Assembly (NCBI GenBank): GCA_016702415.1
Contig: JADJEA010000001.1
Span: 38,501-102,500 of the forward strand
Length of the DNA: 64,000 bases
Reading direction: 5' to 3'
DNA from: Nostocoides sp.
GTDB taxonomy: Bacteria; Actinomycetota; Actinomycetes; Actinomycetales; Dermatophilaceae
The notes under the pieces are model-generated. The model did no database searches. It had not been told where the DNA came from and saw nothing but the letters and a program-made list of their open reading frames with translations. Positions 25,515 through 33,825 of this stretch are shown one piece after another. The translations under genes were made by a program, and so were the position numbers. Position 1 is the first letter of the stretch. Every line of letters starts with the position of its first letter.

Positions 25515-26897
25515 ATGACGCCCCGCACCATCGTTCTCATCGGCGCCGGCAGTGCCGTCTTCACCCGCGGCCTGCTCGCCGACCTCATCTCCGCCGACGA
25601 CCTCGGCAGCTGGGAGATCCGTCTCGTCGACGTCGACGAGATCGCCCTCGGCGTCGCAACCCGGTTGGCGCAGTTGATGATCGACGCGCGGGAGGCGGGC
25701 GAGCGGATCAGTGTCAGCGGCACGACCGACCGGAGCGAGGCACTGCCCGGAGCCGACTTCGTCGTCACGTGCATCGGGATCGGCGGGCGGGACGCCTGGC
25801 TGCGGGATCACCAGACGTGTCAGGCGCACGGGATCTTCCAGCCGGTCGGCGACTCGGTCATGCCGGGGGGGATCAGCCGCCTCTTGCGCACCGTCCCGGT
25901 CATGGTCGAGGTCGCCAAGGACGTCACCCGGCTCGCGCCCGATGCGATGTTCTTCAACTACAGCAACCCCATGACCGCCAATGTCATGGCGATGACCCTC
26001 CACGCCGGGGCCGAGGTCGTCGGCCTCTGCCACGGGATGCACCACGTCCAGCACGAGTTGGCCCAACTCATCGACGTCCCGTTCGAGCGCACCTCGACCT
26101 TGTATGCCGGGATCAACCACCTCACCTTCATCTACGACTTCCGCGTCGACGGCCAGGACGCCTGGCCGCTGGTCGCTGCCAAGCGCGCGGAGGAAGCGCA
26201 GCGTCCCCCCGACCCCGACCAGATCGGCAATATCTTCGTCGAGCGGATCGCCGCGGCGCAGAACCCGTTCTCGTGGTCGCTCTACGACACCTATGGCGCC
26301 TATCCCGCGGCCAATGACCGCCACGTCACCGAGTTCTTCCCCCAGCGCTGGCCGGGCGGTGCCTACTACGGCAAGACACTGGGAGTCGACGCCTTCTCCG
26401 TGCCGGAAATCCTGGAGTGGGGCGAGAACCGCTACCAGTCGATGAAGGCCCAGGCTGAGGGCCGAATCCCGTTGGACGAGAGCATCTTCGGACGCTCGAC
26501 GGGCGAGCAGGAGCAACTCATCGCGATCTTGCGGTCGGTGCTGACCGACCGTCGCGAGATGTTCTCCGTGAACGTCCTCAACAAGGGCGCGGTACCAGGG
26601 CTGCCCGACGACGCGGCCCTCGAACTGCCGGGCGTCGCCACCGCGCGGGGCCTGCGGGCCATCCAGGTCCCAGACCTCTCCGAACCCATCAAAGCCATTC
26701 TCGCGCAACGCCTCGTGTCGGTCCGGCTCGCGGTCGAGGCGGCCCTGACCGGCGACCGGGACCTCGTCGTCGAGGCGATGATTGCCGACGGCGCGGTCAC
26801 CGACCCCGCGGCGGCCCGGGACCTGACCGATGCCCTCATTGGGGCGCAAGCGGCATACCTCCCGCGCTTCCACCACGAGGGGGACCGGCGTGCCTGA
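25515..26897 (+). CDS. Glycoside hydrolase family 4 (alpha-galactosidase/glucosidase-like)
   Basis: 460 aa. NAD-binding VLIGAGSAVFT (7-17), NYSNPM (148-153), metal-ligand Cys172 in GLCHGM and His202 in GINHLTF, as in GH4 enzymes, which need NAD and Mn and act by an oxidation-elimination-reduction route. The CHGM motif is the type found in alpha-galactosidase/alpha-glucuronidase branches rather than 6-phospho-glycosidases, so an unphosphorylated imported glycoside is likely; that is inference. Confidence 0.9.
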   Translation: MTPRTIVLIGAGSAVFTRGLLADLISADDLGSWEIRLVDVDEIALGVATRLAQLMIDAREAGERISVSGTTDRSEALPGADFVVTCIGIGGRDAWLRDHQTCQAHGIFQPVGDSVMPGGISRLLRTVPVMVEVAKDVTRLAPDAMFFNYSNPMTANVMAMTLHAGAEVVGLCHGMHHVQHELAQLIDVPFERTSTLYAGINHLTFIYDFRVDGQDAWPLVAAKRAEEAQRPPDPDQIGNIFVERIAAAQNPFSWSLYDTYGAYPAANDRHVTEFFPQRWPGGAYYGKTLGVDAFSVPEILEWGENRYQSMKAQAEGRIPLDESIFGRSTGEQEQLIAILRSVLTDRREMFSVNVLNKGAVPGLPDDAALELPGVATARGLRAIQVPDLSEPIKAILAQRLVSVRLAVEAALTGDRDLVVEAMIADGAVTDPAAARDLTDALIGAQAAYLPRFHHEGDRRA

Positions 26898-28608
26898 GTT
26901 GCGCAGCGCCGGATGGTTCACGGCACCGAGTAAGAACGGCATCCTCCACCGCTCGTGGTTGCGCAGCGAAGGGTTGCCCGACGACTCCTTCCGCGGCCGG
27001 CCGGTGATCGGGATCGCGACGAGTTGGTCGGAGCTCACGCCGTGCAATGCCCACCTGCGGGAGGTCGCCGAGCACGTCAAGCGTGGGGTGTGGCAGGCCG
27101 GCGGGGTGCCCTTCGAGTTCCCCACGGCCTCCATCGGCGAGACCATGATGCGGCCGTCGGCGATGCTCTTGCGCAATCTCGTGGCGATGGACCTCGAAGA
27201 AACCTTGCGCGGCAATCCGATCGATGGTGTCGTGCTGCTCGCCGGATGCGACAAGACGACGCCGGCGTATCTCCTGGGCGCAGCGAGCACCGATCTGCCC
27301 TCGCTGCTGATCACGGGCGGGCCGATGCTCAATGGCCGGTGGCGTGGGACGACGGTCGGGTCGGGCACCTCGGTGTGGCAGATGACGGAGGAGCATCGCG
27401 CGGGCCGGATGAGCGACGCCGACCTGGTCGAGGCGGAGTCCTGCATGAGCCGCAGCCGCGGGCACTGTATGACGATGGGCACCGCCTCGACGATGGCCCT
27501 CCTGACCGAGACCCTCGGAATGCAGCTGCCCGGAAGCGCCGAACTGCCCGCGGACGACGCCCGCCGCCGCACGAGTGCGCATCTCGCCGGTCGGCGCATC
27601 GTCGAGATGGTCGGGGAGGACCTGCGGCCCAGTGCCATCCTGACCCGGGAGGCGTTCGAGAACGCGATCCGCGTCAATGCGGCTATTGGCGGCTCGACCA
27701 ATGCGGTCGTCCATCTCCTCGCCCTCGCGCGGCGCATCGGGGTCCCGCTCACCCTCGAGGACTTCGACGTCCTCGCCCGGGAGGTGCCGACCATCGTCGA
27801 CCTCATGCCGTCCGGGGCCTACCTCATGGAGGATTTCGCGTATGCCGGGGGCCTGGGTGCCGTTATCGATCAGCTCGGGGATCTCTTGCACCGCAACGCA
27901 ATCGGCGTCAGCGGGCAGGAACTGGGCGCGGCATACGCCGGAGCGCAGCGGTGGAATAGCGAGGTCATCCGCGATCTCGACGACCCACTCAAGCCCGCCG
28001 GGAGCGGGACGGCGGTCTTGCGCGGGAACTTGGCTCCGCGTGGTGCCCTGGTCAAACAGTCGGCGGCAAGCCCTGCCCTGATGGTCCACCGCGGCCGGGC
28101 TCGGGTGTGGGACGACTACGAGGCCTACCTCCGGGACGCCGACGACCCCGATCTCGACGTCGCGCCCGATGATGTGCTGATCCTGCGCGGAGCCGGCCCG
28201 AAGGGCTATCCGGGCATGCCCGAGATCGCCAATCTCCCACTCCCGGCACGGATTCTCGCCGCCGGGGTGACCGACATGGTGCGGATCAGCGACGCGCGGA
28301 TGTCGGGCACGTCATACGGCACCGTCGTCCTGCACGTCTGCCCCGAGTCCGCCGTCGGTGGCCCGCTGGCGGCCGTCCGCACCGGCGACATTGTCTTCCT
28401 GGATGTCCCCGGCCGCCGGCTCGACGTCGAGTTGAGCGACGACGTCATCGCCTCGCGGCTCGCCGAGGACAGGGCCGCCGGTCCTTGGCCGGCCACCCGC
28501 GGATACCAGAAGCTCTACGTCGACCATGTCCTTCAGGCCGACGAGGGTGCCGATTTCGACTTCCTGGTCGGGGTCGAGGTCGCCGGGCTGCCGCGGAGGT
28601 CCCAGTGA
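26890..28608 (+). CDS. IlvD/Edd-family sugar-acid dehydratase
   Basis: 572 aa from GTG 26890 (8-bp overlap with GH4, RBS GAGGGGGA). Cys52 (TPCNAH), Cys120 (LAGCDKTTPA) and Cys193 (GHCMTMGTAS) match the three [2Fe-2S] ligands of pentonate/hexonate dehydratases such as L-arabinonate dehydratase. The C-terminal domain has KGYPGMPE and DARMSGTSYGTVVLHV. Converts an aldonate to a 2-keto-3-deoxy acid. IlvD (branched-chain synthesis) is less likely given the neighbours. Confidence 0.88.
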   Translation: MPELRSAGWFTAPSKNGILHRSWLRSEGLPDDSFRGRPVIGIATSWSELTPCNAHLREVAEHVKRGVWQAGGVPFEFPTASIGETMMRPSAMLLRNLVAMDLEETLRGNPIDGVVLLAGCDKTTPAYLLGAASTDLPSLLITGGPMLNGRWRGTTVGSGTSVWQMTEEHRAGRMSDADLVEAESCMSRSRGHCMTMGTASTMALLTETLGMQLPGSAELPADDARRRTSAHLAGRRIVEMVGEDLRPSAILTREAFENAIRVNAAIGGSTNAVVHLLALARRIGVPLTLEDFDVLAREVPTIVDLMPSGAYLMEDFAYAGGLGAVIDQLGDLLHRNAIGVSGQELGAAYAGAQRWNSEVIRDLDDPLKPAGSGTAVLRGNLAPRGALVKQSAASPALMVHRGRARVWDDYEAYLRDADDPDLDVAPDDVLILRGAGPKGYPGMPEIANLPLPARILAAGVTDMVRISDARMSGTSYGTVVLHVCPESAVGGPLAAVRTGDIVFLDVPGRRLDVELSDDVIASRLAEDRAAGPWPATRGYQKLYVDHVLQADEGADFDFLVGVEVAGLPRRSQ

Positions 28609-29018
28609 GCGCACAGACCGAGGCCGCCGAAGGTCCCGCCGGACAGCTCGCGGAGGAGGTAGCGGAGCAGGTCGCCACCTTCGACGCCACACCGGCCGCG
28701 GACGTCCCCACCGTGCTGGCCGCGTGCCATGCGCGGCTTCTCGAACGCGAGGGCATCGCCATGGTGGTCGCTGTCGACGACCTGCGCCCCGGCCGCACCA
28801 TGCCGGCCGTCGACGAGGATGACCGACGTCAAGGGCTGCGGCTGGCCGGGCTGTTCGACCATTACTACCGCGGACTGGCTGACGTCGGTTTCCCCCCGCA
28901 GTTCCCGGACGAGCCGGACGAGACCGGTTCACGAGAACTCATCGACACCCTCGTCGTCCTCGCCGACCAGCACCTGCGAGCCCGAATCGAGACCCAGGTG
29001 GCGGGGGCCGAGGCATGA
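28605..29018 (+). CDS. Small unknown protein of the sugar operon
   Basis: 137 aa, GTG start overlapping the dehydratase stop. Acidic and helical; contains VPTVLAACHARLLEREGIAMVVAVDDLRPGRTMPAVDEDDRRQGLRLAGLFDHYYRGLADVG. No family recognised. Overlap at both ends argues that it works with the dehydratase or the deacetylase-like protein. Confidence 0.7.
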   Translation: MSAQTEAAEGPAGQLAEEVAEQVATFDATPAADVPTVLAACHARLLEREGIAMVVAVDDLRPGRTMPAVDEDDRRQGLRLAGLFDHYYRGLADVGFPPQFPDEPDETGSRELIDTLVVLADQHLRARIETQVAGAEA

Positions 29019-29704
29019 CCGAGGTCCTGACCCCCGGCTACCAGCGAGCGGCCTTCGCCGCGGGCAAGTACCTGCGGATCGTCAACTGGCACAACACGCC
29101 CGAGTCCCAGCGCGGGACCTTGAAGCGCGAGCTGCGCTGGTATCTCGAGCGCTATCACCCGGTCCTGCCCGCCGATCTCGACCGCTTCACCGACACCGGC
29201 CGTTGGGCGCTGCCGAAGCCCGGGTTCATCCCGGTGTTCTACGACAGCTATCTCAACAATGCGACCGTCGCCCTGCCGGTCTGCGAGGAGCTCGGGCTGA
29301 CGGCCTGGTTCTTCCCGACAACGGCGATCCTCTCGCTCGACCCCGACGACCAGGAGGCCTTCGCCGACGCCCACGATTACACGATCCTCGACGAGGAAAA
29401 GAGCCAACCCCGCTTCGCGATGACATGGGACGACCTGGACCGGATTCATCGGGAAGGTCACGTCATCTGCGCCCACACGGCCAATCACGCTGCGGCCAAG
29501 GACATCTCCACCGACGCAGAGATCGAGCGGGAGATCCTCGGGCCGATCCGGGAACTGGAGCGGCTCACCGGATACCGGCCACCTGCGTTCGCCTTCCTCT
29601 ACGGGACCCCACCCGATCCCGGAACGGCGGCGGGTGCCGCGGTCCTGGCGAGCGGGGTGCGCTATGCGACGACGAACACGGCATACCTGCGGATCAACGA
29701 CTGA
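29015..29704 (+). CDS. Polysaccharide deacetylase (NodB)-like protein, degenerate motif 1
   Basis: 229 aa. The NodB pattern is recognisable: motif 1 appears as PVFYDSY where TFDDG is usual, so the first Asp (base) is kept and the second Asp (metal ligand) is Ser; motif 2 HTANH is intact (CAHTANH). GYRPPAFAFLYG and GVRYATTNT match motifs 3-4. Cytoplasmic (no signal peptide). Might be a deacetylase with altered metal binding, an allantoinase-like hydrolase or an isomerase-like relative. Confidence 0.75.
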   Translation: MTEVLTPGYQRAAFAAGKYLRIVNWHNTPESQRGTLKRELRWYLERYHPVLPADLDRFTDTGRWALPKPGFIPVFYDSYLNNATVALPVCEELGLTAWFFPTTAILSLDPDDQEAFADAHDYTILDEEKSQPRFAMTWDDLDRIHREGHVICAHTANHAAAKDISTDAEIEREILGPIRELERLTGYRPPAFAFLYGTPPDPGTAAGAAVLASGVRYATTNTAYLRIND

Positions 29705-29719
29705 GGCGGGAGGCGACCC

Positions 29720-30472
29720 ATGACGACATCAGAACGCCCGGTGGCACTGGTCACCGGGGGCAGCCGCGGCATCGGAGCGGCGATCGCGCGCGCCCTCGCC
29801 GCCGCGGGATACGACCTCCTTCTGACGTATGCCGCGAACGCCCCCGCCGCGGACGCCGTCGCCGCCGACTGTGCCTCCTTCGGGGCCAATACGGTTGTCC
29901 AGCAGGCGGATGCGGCCGCTCTCGGGAGCGTCGAGCGGGTGTTCGCCGCGTTGGACGAGGGCTTCGGTCGCCTCGACGTTCTCGTCAACAACGCGGGCGT
30001 GCTCCCCGACGCGGCCCGGACCGAGACCTTCAGCGCCGAGCGTGTCAGCCGGGTCCTGACCGTCAACACGGCAGCGGTAGTCCTCTGCGCAGGCGCGGCG
30101 GTGCGGCGGATGAGCACCGCTCACGGCGGGGGCGGCGGGGTCATCATCAACATCTCCTCGCGGGCGGCCGAACTGGGCGGTGCCGGGGAGTTCGTGGACT
30201 ACGCGATGAGCAAGGCCGCGGTCGACATCATGACTCGGGCCCTTGCGAACGAGGTTGCGCGCGAAGGCATTCGCGTCCTCGGAATTCGTCCGGGCCTAAT
30301 CGACACCGACATGAATGCCGCCCACCCCGGCCGGCTTGACCGGCTGGGCCCGTCGATCCCGCTCGGCCGGGTCGGGACCGCGGAGGAGGTGGCCCAGGTC
30401 GTCGGCTGGCTGGTGTCCCCCGCAGCGAGCTATCTCACCGGAATCACCATCGACGTCTCGGGTGGCCGATGA
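29720..30472 (+). CDS. Short-chain dehydrogenase/reductase
   Basis: 250 aa classical SDR. TGGSRGIGAAIA cofactor motif, LVNNAG, Ser in INISSRAAELGG, YxxxK as YAMSK, and PGLIDTDM. Probably NADP-dependent by the Ser-Arg after the first glycine pair. RBS GGGAGG before ATG. In this operon it may oxidise a sugar or sugar alcohol; exact substrate unknown. Confidence 0.9.
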   Translation: MTTSERPVALVTGGSRGIGAAIARALAAAGYDLLLTYAANAPAADAVAADCASFGANTVVQQADAAALGSVERVFAALDEGFGRLDVLVNNAGVLPDAARTETFSAERVSRVLTVNTAAVVLCAGAAVRRMSTAHGGGGGVIINISSRAAELGGAGEFVDYAMSKAAVDIMTRALANEVAREGIRVLGIRPGLIDTDMNAAHPGRLDRLGPSIPLGRVGTAEEVAQVVGWLVSPAASYLTGITIDVSGGR

Positions 30473-31515
30473 ACCCACTGGCCGGTCCCATCCTCCTCGT
30501 CGGGGAGCTCTGCCCCGACATCGTCGTGGCCGGCGTGCCCACGACGGGGACCTCCTTGCGCTTCGGACAGGCCGAGGACCTCGTCTCGCGGACCACGATG
30601 ACGTTGGGGAGCAGCGCGGGCATCACGGCGTGCGCGGCGACTGCCGCCGGTGAACAAGTTCGGCTGCTCGCCGTCAGTGGGGATGACGAGTTCGGCGCTG
30701 CCTGCCGACGTTGGCTGAAGGAGCGCGGCGTCGACACGAGCGCCGTCCGGGTCGATCCGCGGCAGCACACTGGCTCCTCGGTCATCCTCGTCCGGTCCGA
30801 CGATCCGACCGACCGGGAGATCCTCACCGACCTTGGCGCAATGACGGCCTTGCGCGCCGAGGACGTCACCGACGACCTGCTGGCGACCTCGCGTCACCTC
30901 CACATCAGTTCCTTCTTCCTCCACCACGGTGCGCGCGACCGCCTGCACACGCGGATGGCCCGGGCCCGGGAATTGGGGCTGACCGTGAGCCTCGACACCA
31001 ACGACGACCCGGACCGGGCGTGGGCCAGCGGCGCGAGTGAGGCGATCGCCCAGACGGATCTCCTCTTCGTCAACGAATCCGAGGCCCGCGGCTTGGCCGG
31101 AGCCGGTGACGACGCGCCCGCCGAGACTGCCGTGCGGGCCCTCCTCGCCCGAATGCCGGTGCCGGGCAATCCCATCGGCGATCGGGACCCGCGCTTTCCC
31201 GCGGTCGTGCTCAAGCTCGGCGCCGCGGGAGCCGCAGTCCACACCCACCGCGAGAGCTGGCACATTCCCGCCCCGTCGGTCACGGTCGTCGACACCGTCG
31301 GCGCCGGGGACACCCTTGCCGGGACCTGCCTCGCCCGGCTTCTGGCCGGCGACGACTGGCCCACCGCACTGAGTCTCGGCGTGGCCGCCGCGAGCTTGTC
31401 GACGCAGGTCGCAGGGGGCACCGCGGGTCAATGCTCCCTTGACGAGGTGCGTGGACTCGCCGCCATCTTGACCGCCGGACCCACCCGATCGCCCGACCCG
31501 GAGAAGACGAGATGA
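30469..31515 (+). CDS. PfkB-family carbohydrate kinase
   Basis: 348 aa, ATGA overlap with the SDR gene. N-terminal LLVGELCPDIVVAG and TLGSSAGITACAAT; C-terminal VVDTVGAGDTLAGTCLARLL holds the anion hole and catalytic Asp. Ribokinase/KDG-kinase fold. With an aldonate dehydratase two genes away, 2-keto-3-deoxy-acid kinase is a plausible role; fructose- or tagatose-phosphate kinase is also possible. Confidence 0.88.
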   Translation: MNPLAGPILLVGELCPDIVVAGVPTTGTSLRFGQAEDLVSRTTMTLGSSAGITACAATAAGEQVRLLAVSGDDEFGAACRRWLKERGVDTSAVRVDPRQHTGSSVILVRSDDPTDREILTDLGAMTALRAEDVTDDLLATSRHLHISSFFLHHGARDRLHTRMARARELGLTVSLDTNDDPDRAWASGASEAIAQTDLLFVNESEARGLAGAGDDAPAETAVRALLARMPVPGNPIGDRDPRFPAVVLKLGAAGAAVHTHRESWHIPAPSVTVVDTVGAGDTLAGTCLARLLAGDDWPTALSLGVAAASLSTQVAGGTAGQCSLDEVRGLAAILTAGPTRSPDPEKTR

Positions 31516-32480
31516 CTTCCATCCCCCACGCCACCAGCGTCAAGACCCTCGCCGAGATCCACAGCCAGCCCCGGCTGTGGGAGCGGGCGATCGCGCTCGG
31601 CGCGGCGGGGGTGGTCGGCATACCGTCGGCGGGTGAGCGGGTCCTCGTCCTCGGGTGCGGGACCTCCTACTACGTCGGGCTGGCGTATGCCGAGATCCGC
31701 GAATCCGCCGGGCTCGGGATCACCGACGTCCTCATCGCCAGCGAGGTGCCGCGGGTGTTCCGGCCCTACGACCGGGTGGTCGCGATCAGCAGGTCCGGGA
31801 CGTCCTCGGAACTGCTCGACGCGGTGCGCGCCATCCGGACCCAACAGCCGGACGTCCCGATTACGGCGCTCCTCGGCGAGCAGGGCACCCCGCTGGCCGA
31901 CCTCGTCACCGATGTCGTCGACCTCTCCTTCGCCGACGAGGAGAGCGTGGTGCAGACCCGCTTCCCGACCACGCAACTGGCCCTCCTGCGCACGGCGATG
32001 GCCGAGCAGACCCGGGGAGGGGAGGCATCGGCATACGACTGGAGTCCCCTGGCCGATCTCGCGGCGCTCCCAGCGCTCGGCGATCACGCGCTCGCGACGG
32101 CGTTGCCGGACACCGGAATTCGCCAACTCGTCGTCCTCGCCACCGGCTGGGCTCGGCATATCGCCGAGGAGGGCGCCCTTAAGGTGCGGGAGTCATCCGG
32201 GATGTGGGTGGAGTCGTATGCCGTGGGCGAGTACCGCCATGGTCCGGTCGCCACGTGCGCGCCCGGGACGCTCGTCTGGGGGCTGGACGTCGTCCCCGCC
32301 GACATCGTCGAGGTCGTGGAGTCCGCCGGTGGCCGCGTCGAGCACGGTGGGGGGGAGCCGCTGGCCGAACTCGTGCGACTGCATCGGTATGCCGTGGCCC
32401 TCGCCACCGCCGCCGGCCGCGACGCCGACACCCCCAATCTCCTCTCGCGCTCGGTCGTCCTCGACGCCGGCACGTCCTGA
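31512..32480 (+). CDS. SIS-domain sugar isomerase/deaminase (AgaS/GlmS-C type)
   Basis: 322 aa, ATGA overlap. Two SIS halves: VLVLGCGTSYYVGLAYAEIRES...VVAISRSGTSSELLDAVRAIR and VVLATGWARHIAEEGALKVRESSGMWVESYAVGEYRHGPVA, the latter with the Glu-Ser-Tyr and EYRHGP motifs of phosphosugar isomerases acting on amino or keto sugars. Last gene of the operon. Confidence 0.87.
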   Translation: MTSIPHATSVKTLAEIHSQPRLWERAIALGAAGVVGIPSAGERVLVLGCGTSYYVGLAYAEIRESAGLGITDVLIASEVPRVFRPYDRVVAISRSGTSSELLDAVRAIRTQQPDVPITALLGEQGTPLADLVTDVVDLSFADEESVVQTRFPTTQLALLRTAMAEQTRGGEASAYDWSPLADLAALPALGDHALATALPDTGIRQLVVLATGWARHIAEEGALKVRESSGMWVESYAVGEYRHGPVATCAPGTLVWGLDVVPADIVEVVESAGGRVEHGGGEPLAELVRLHRYAVALATAAGRDADTPNLLSRSVVLDAGTS

Positions 32481-32486
32481 CTCACG

Positions 32487-32512
32487 CAGGCCCGGGCGAC
32501 GCTCGGGGCCTG
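32487..32512 (+). terminator. Candidate terminator of the sugar operon
   Basis: CAGGCCC and GGGCCTG form a 7-bp perfect stem over a 12-nt GC-rich loop, six bases after the SIS stop. Short, so moderate support. Confidence 0.45.
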
Positions 32513-32522
32513 AGCCCGCCGG

Positions 32523-32800
32523 TCAGGCGAGCCGCTTGGCCAGCCGAGTCGCGTCGATCCGTAGCTCGCGGAACATCCCGCTGATCGGGTTGGTGAACCC
32601 GGTGATCCGCAGGCCGGGCGCGCCGGGCGTGGCCCGGGCACCGGTGACCCGGGGCCGGTCGGCGGTGTCGAGGACGCCGAGATGGCCGAACAGCCCGGCC
32701 AAGCCGGTCCGGTAGCCGGCCGCGACCAGGACGACATCGGGACGCAACCGCCGACCGTCGACGAGAACGACATCGCTCCCATCGACTCGAGTGCTACTGG
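32523..32800 (-). pseudogene. C-terminal remnant of a flavin-containing monooxygenase
   Basis: The frame ending at 32523 reads DGSDVVLVDGRRLRPDVVLVAAGYRTGLAGLFGHLGVLD...PGLRITGFTNPISGMFRELRIDATRLAKRLA, which is the end of an FMO/CzcO-type FAD protein (ATGYR motif as AAGYRTG). About 90 residues remain; the FAD- and NADP-binding parts are missing and no start is usable. Upstream sequence joins directly to the alcohol dehydrogenase 3' end, so a deletion or insertion has cut the gene here. Confidence 0.75.
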
Positions 32801-32827
32801 CGGGTAACCATAACGGCCCCGGGCGCC

Positions 32828-33817
32828 TCAGGCGACCTGCACCTTGACGGCATCGGGAGCACGCATCGCGGCGACGGCGTCGGCATACCGCGCGAGGGGG
32901 AAGGTGTGGGTGACCAGCGGACGCACCCGGTCGGCGAGGTCGACCATCATTTCGGCGGCCGCGGGGAAGGACGAGCCGCAGGAGTTCGCCCCGAGATAGG
33001 TCACCTCCTTGGCATAGATCGCGTAGGGCGACACCGGGATCGTCGCCTCCGGGTGCGCCACTCCCATCTGGATGAACCGCCCACGCTTGCGCAGCAACGG
33101 GATGGCCGACGCGATGGCGCCGGGGTGGCCGCTGGCGTCGAGGACGAGATCGACACGATCGGCGAGATCGAGCTCGGTCGCCGCCGTGGCAGCCGAGCGG
33201 GCACCGAGTGCGAGCGCGCGGTCGCGACGCAGCGCATGCGGTTCGACGACGTGGACCTCCGCCGCACCGAGGTGAATGGCGACGGTCGTGGCGAGCAGGC
33301 CGATGCAGCCGGCACCGATGACGACCATGACCGCGTCCTGCCACCCGGGGGCGCGCTTGACGGCGTTGAGGACGCACGAGAGCGGCTCGACGAGGGCCCC
33401 CGTCGTGGCGTCTAGGGCGGGCGACAGCGGGACGACGACGCGGGCCGGCACCAGGACGTATGCCGCGCACGACCCCGGGAGGTTGATCCCGAGAGCCGCG
33501 ATCCGCTCGCACAGATTGGGCGCGTCCATCCGGCAGAGACGGCATTCGCCGCAGCTGAGGTTGGGGTCGGCGGCGACGAGGTCGCCGTCGCGGAGGGCAC
33601 TGACATCCGAACCCACCGCGGCGATCGTCCCCGCGAACTCATGTCCCGGGACGAGCGGGTAGCGGCCCGCGGCATACGTCCCCTCGATCAGGTGGAGGTC
33701 GGTCCCACAGATCCCGGTCGCCCCCGGGGCGATGAGCACCTCACCGGGGCCGGGTGCGGGGACGGGGCGGGTCTCGAGGGCGATCCCGCCGCGCCCGTCG
33801 AGGACGACCGCGTCCAC
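32828..33817 (-). CDS. Zinc-dependent alcohol/sorbitol dehydrogenase
   Basis: 329 aa medium-chain dehydrogenase. Catalytic zinc: GICGTDLHLIEG and PGHEFAGT; structural zinc: CGECRLCRMDAPNLC; NAD site VMVVIGAGCIGLLAT. Ends MRAPDAVKVQVA. Similar to sorbitol/threonine-type dehydrogenases. It starts eight bases after the desaturase stop, so it can be co-transcribed with the lipid genes, but its function fits the convergent sugar operon better. Confidence 0.88.
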   Translation of the reverse strand: MDAVVLDGRGGIALETRPVPAPGPGEVLIAPGATGICGTDLHLIEGTYAAGRYPLVPGHEFAGTIAAVGSDVSALRDGDLVAADPNLSCGECRLCRMDAPNLCERIAALGINLPGSCAAYVLVPARVVVPLSPALDATTGALVEPLSCVLNAVKRAPGWQDAVMVVIGAGCIGLLATTVAIHLGAAEVHVVEPHALRRDRALALGARSAATAATELDLADRVDLVLDASGHPGAIASAIPLLRKRGRFIQMGVAHPEATIPVSPYAIYAKEVTYLGANSCGSSFPAAAEMMVDLADRVRPLVTHTFPLARYADAVAAMRAPDAVKVQVA

Positions 33818-33825
33818 CGCGCCGG

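Noticed and set aside
24912..27806. 964-aa minus-strand frame
   Set aside because: Antisense of DeoR, GH4 and dehydratase genes; low-complexity composition.
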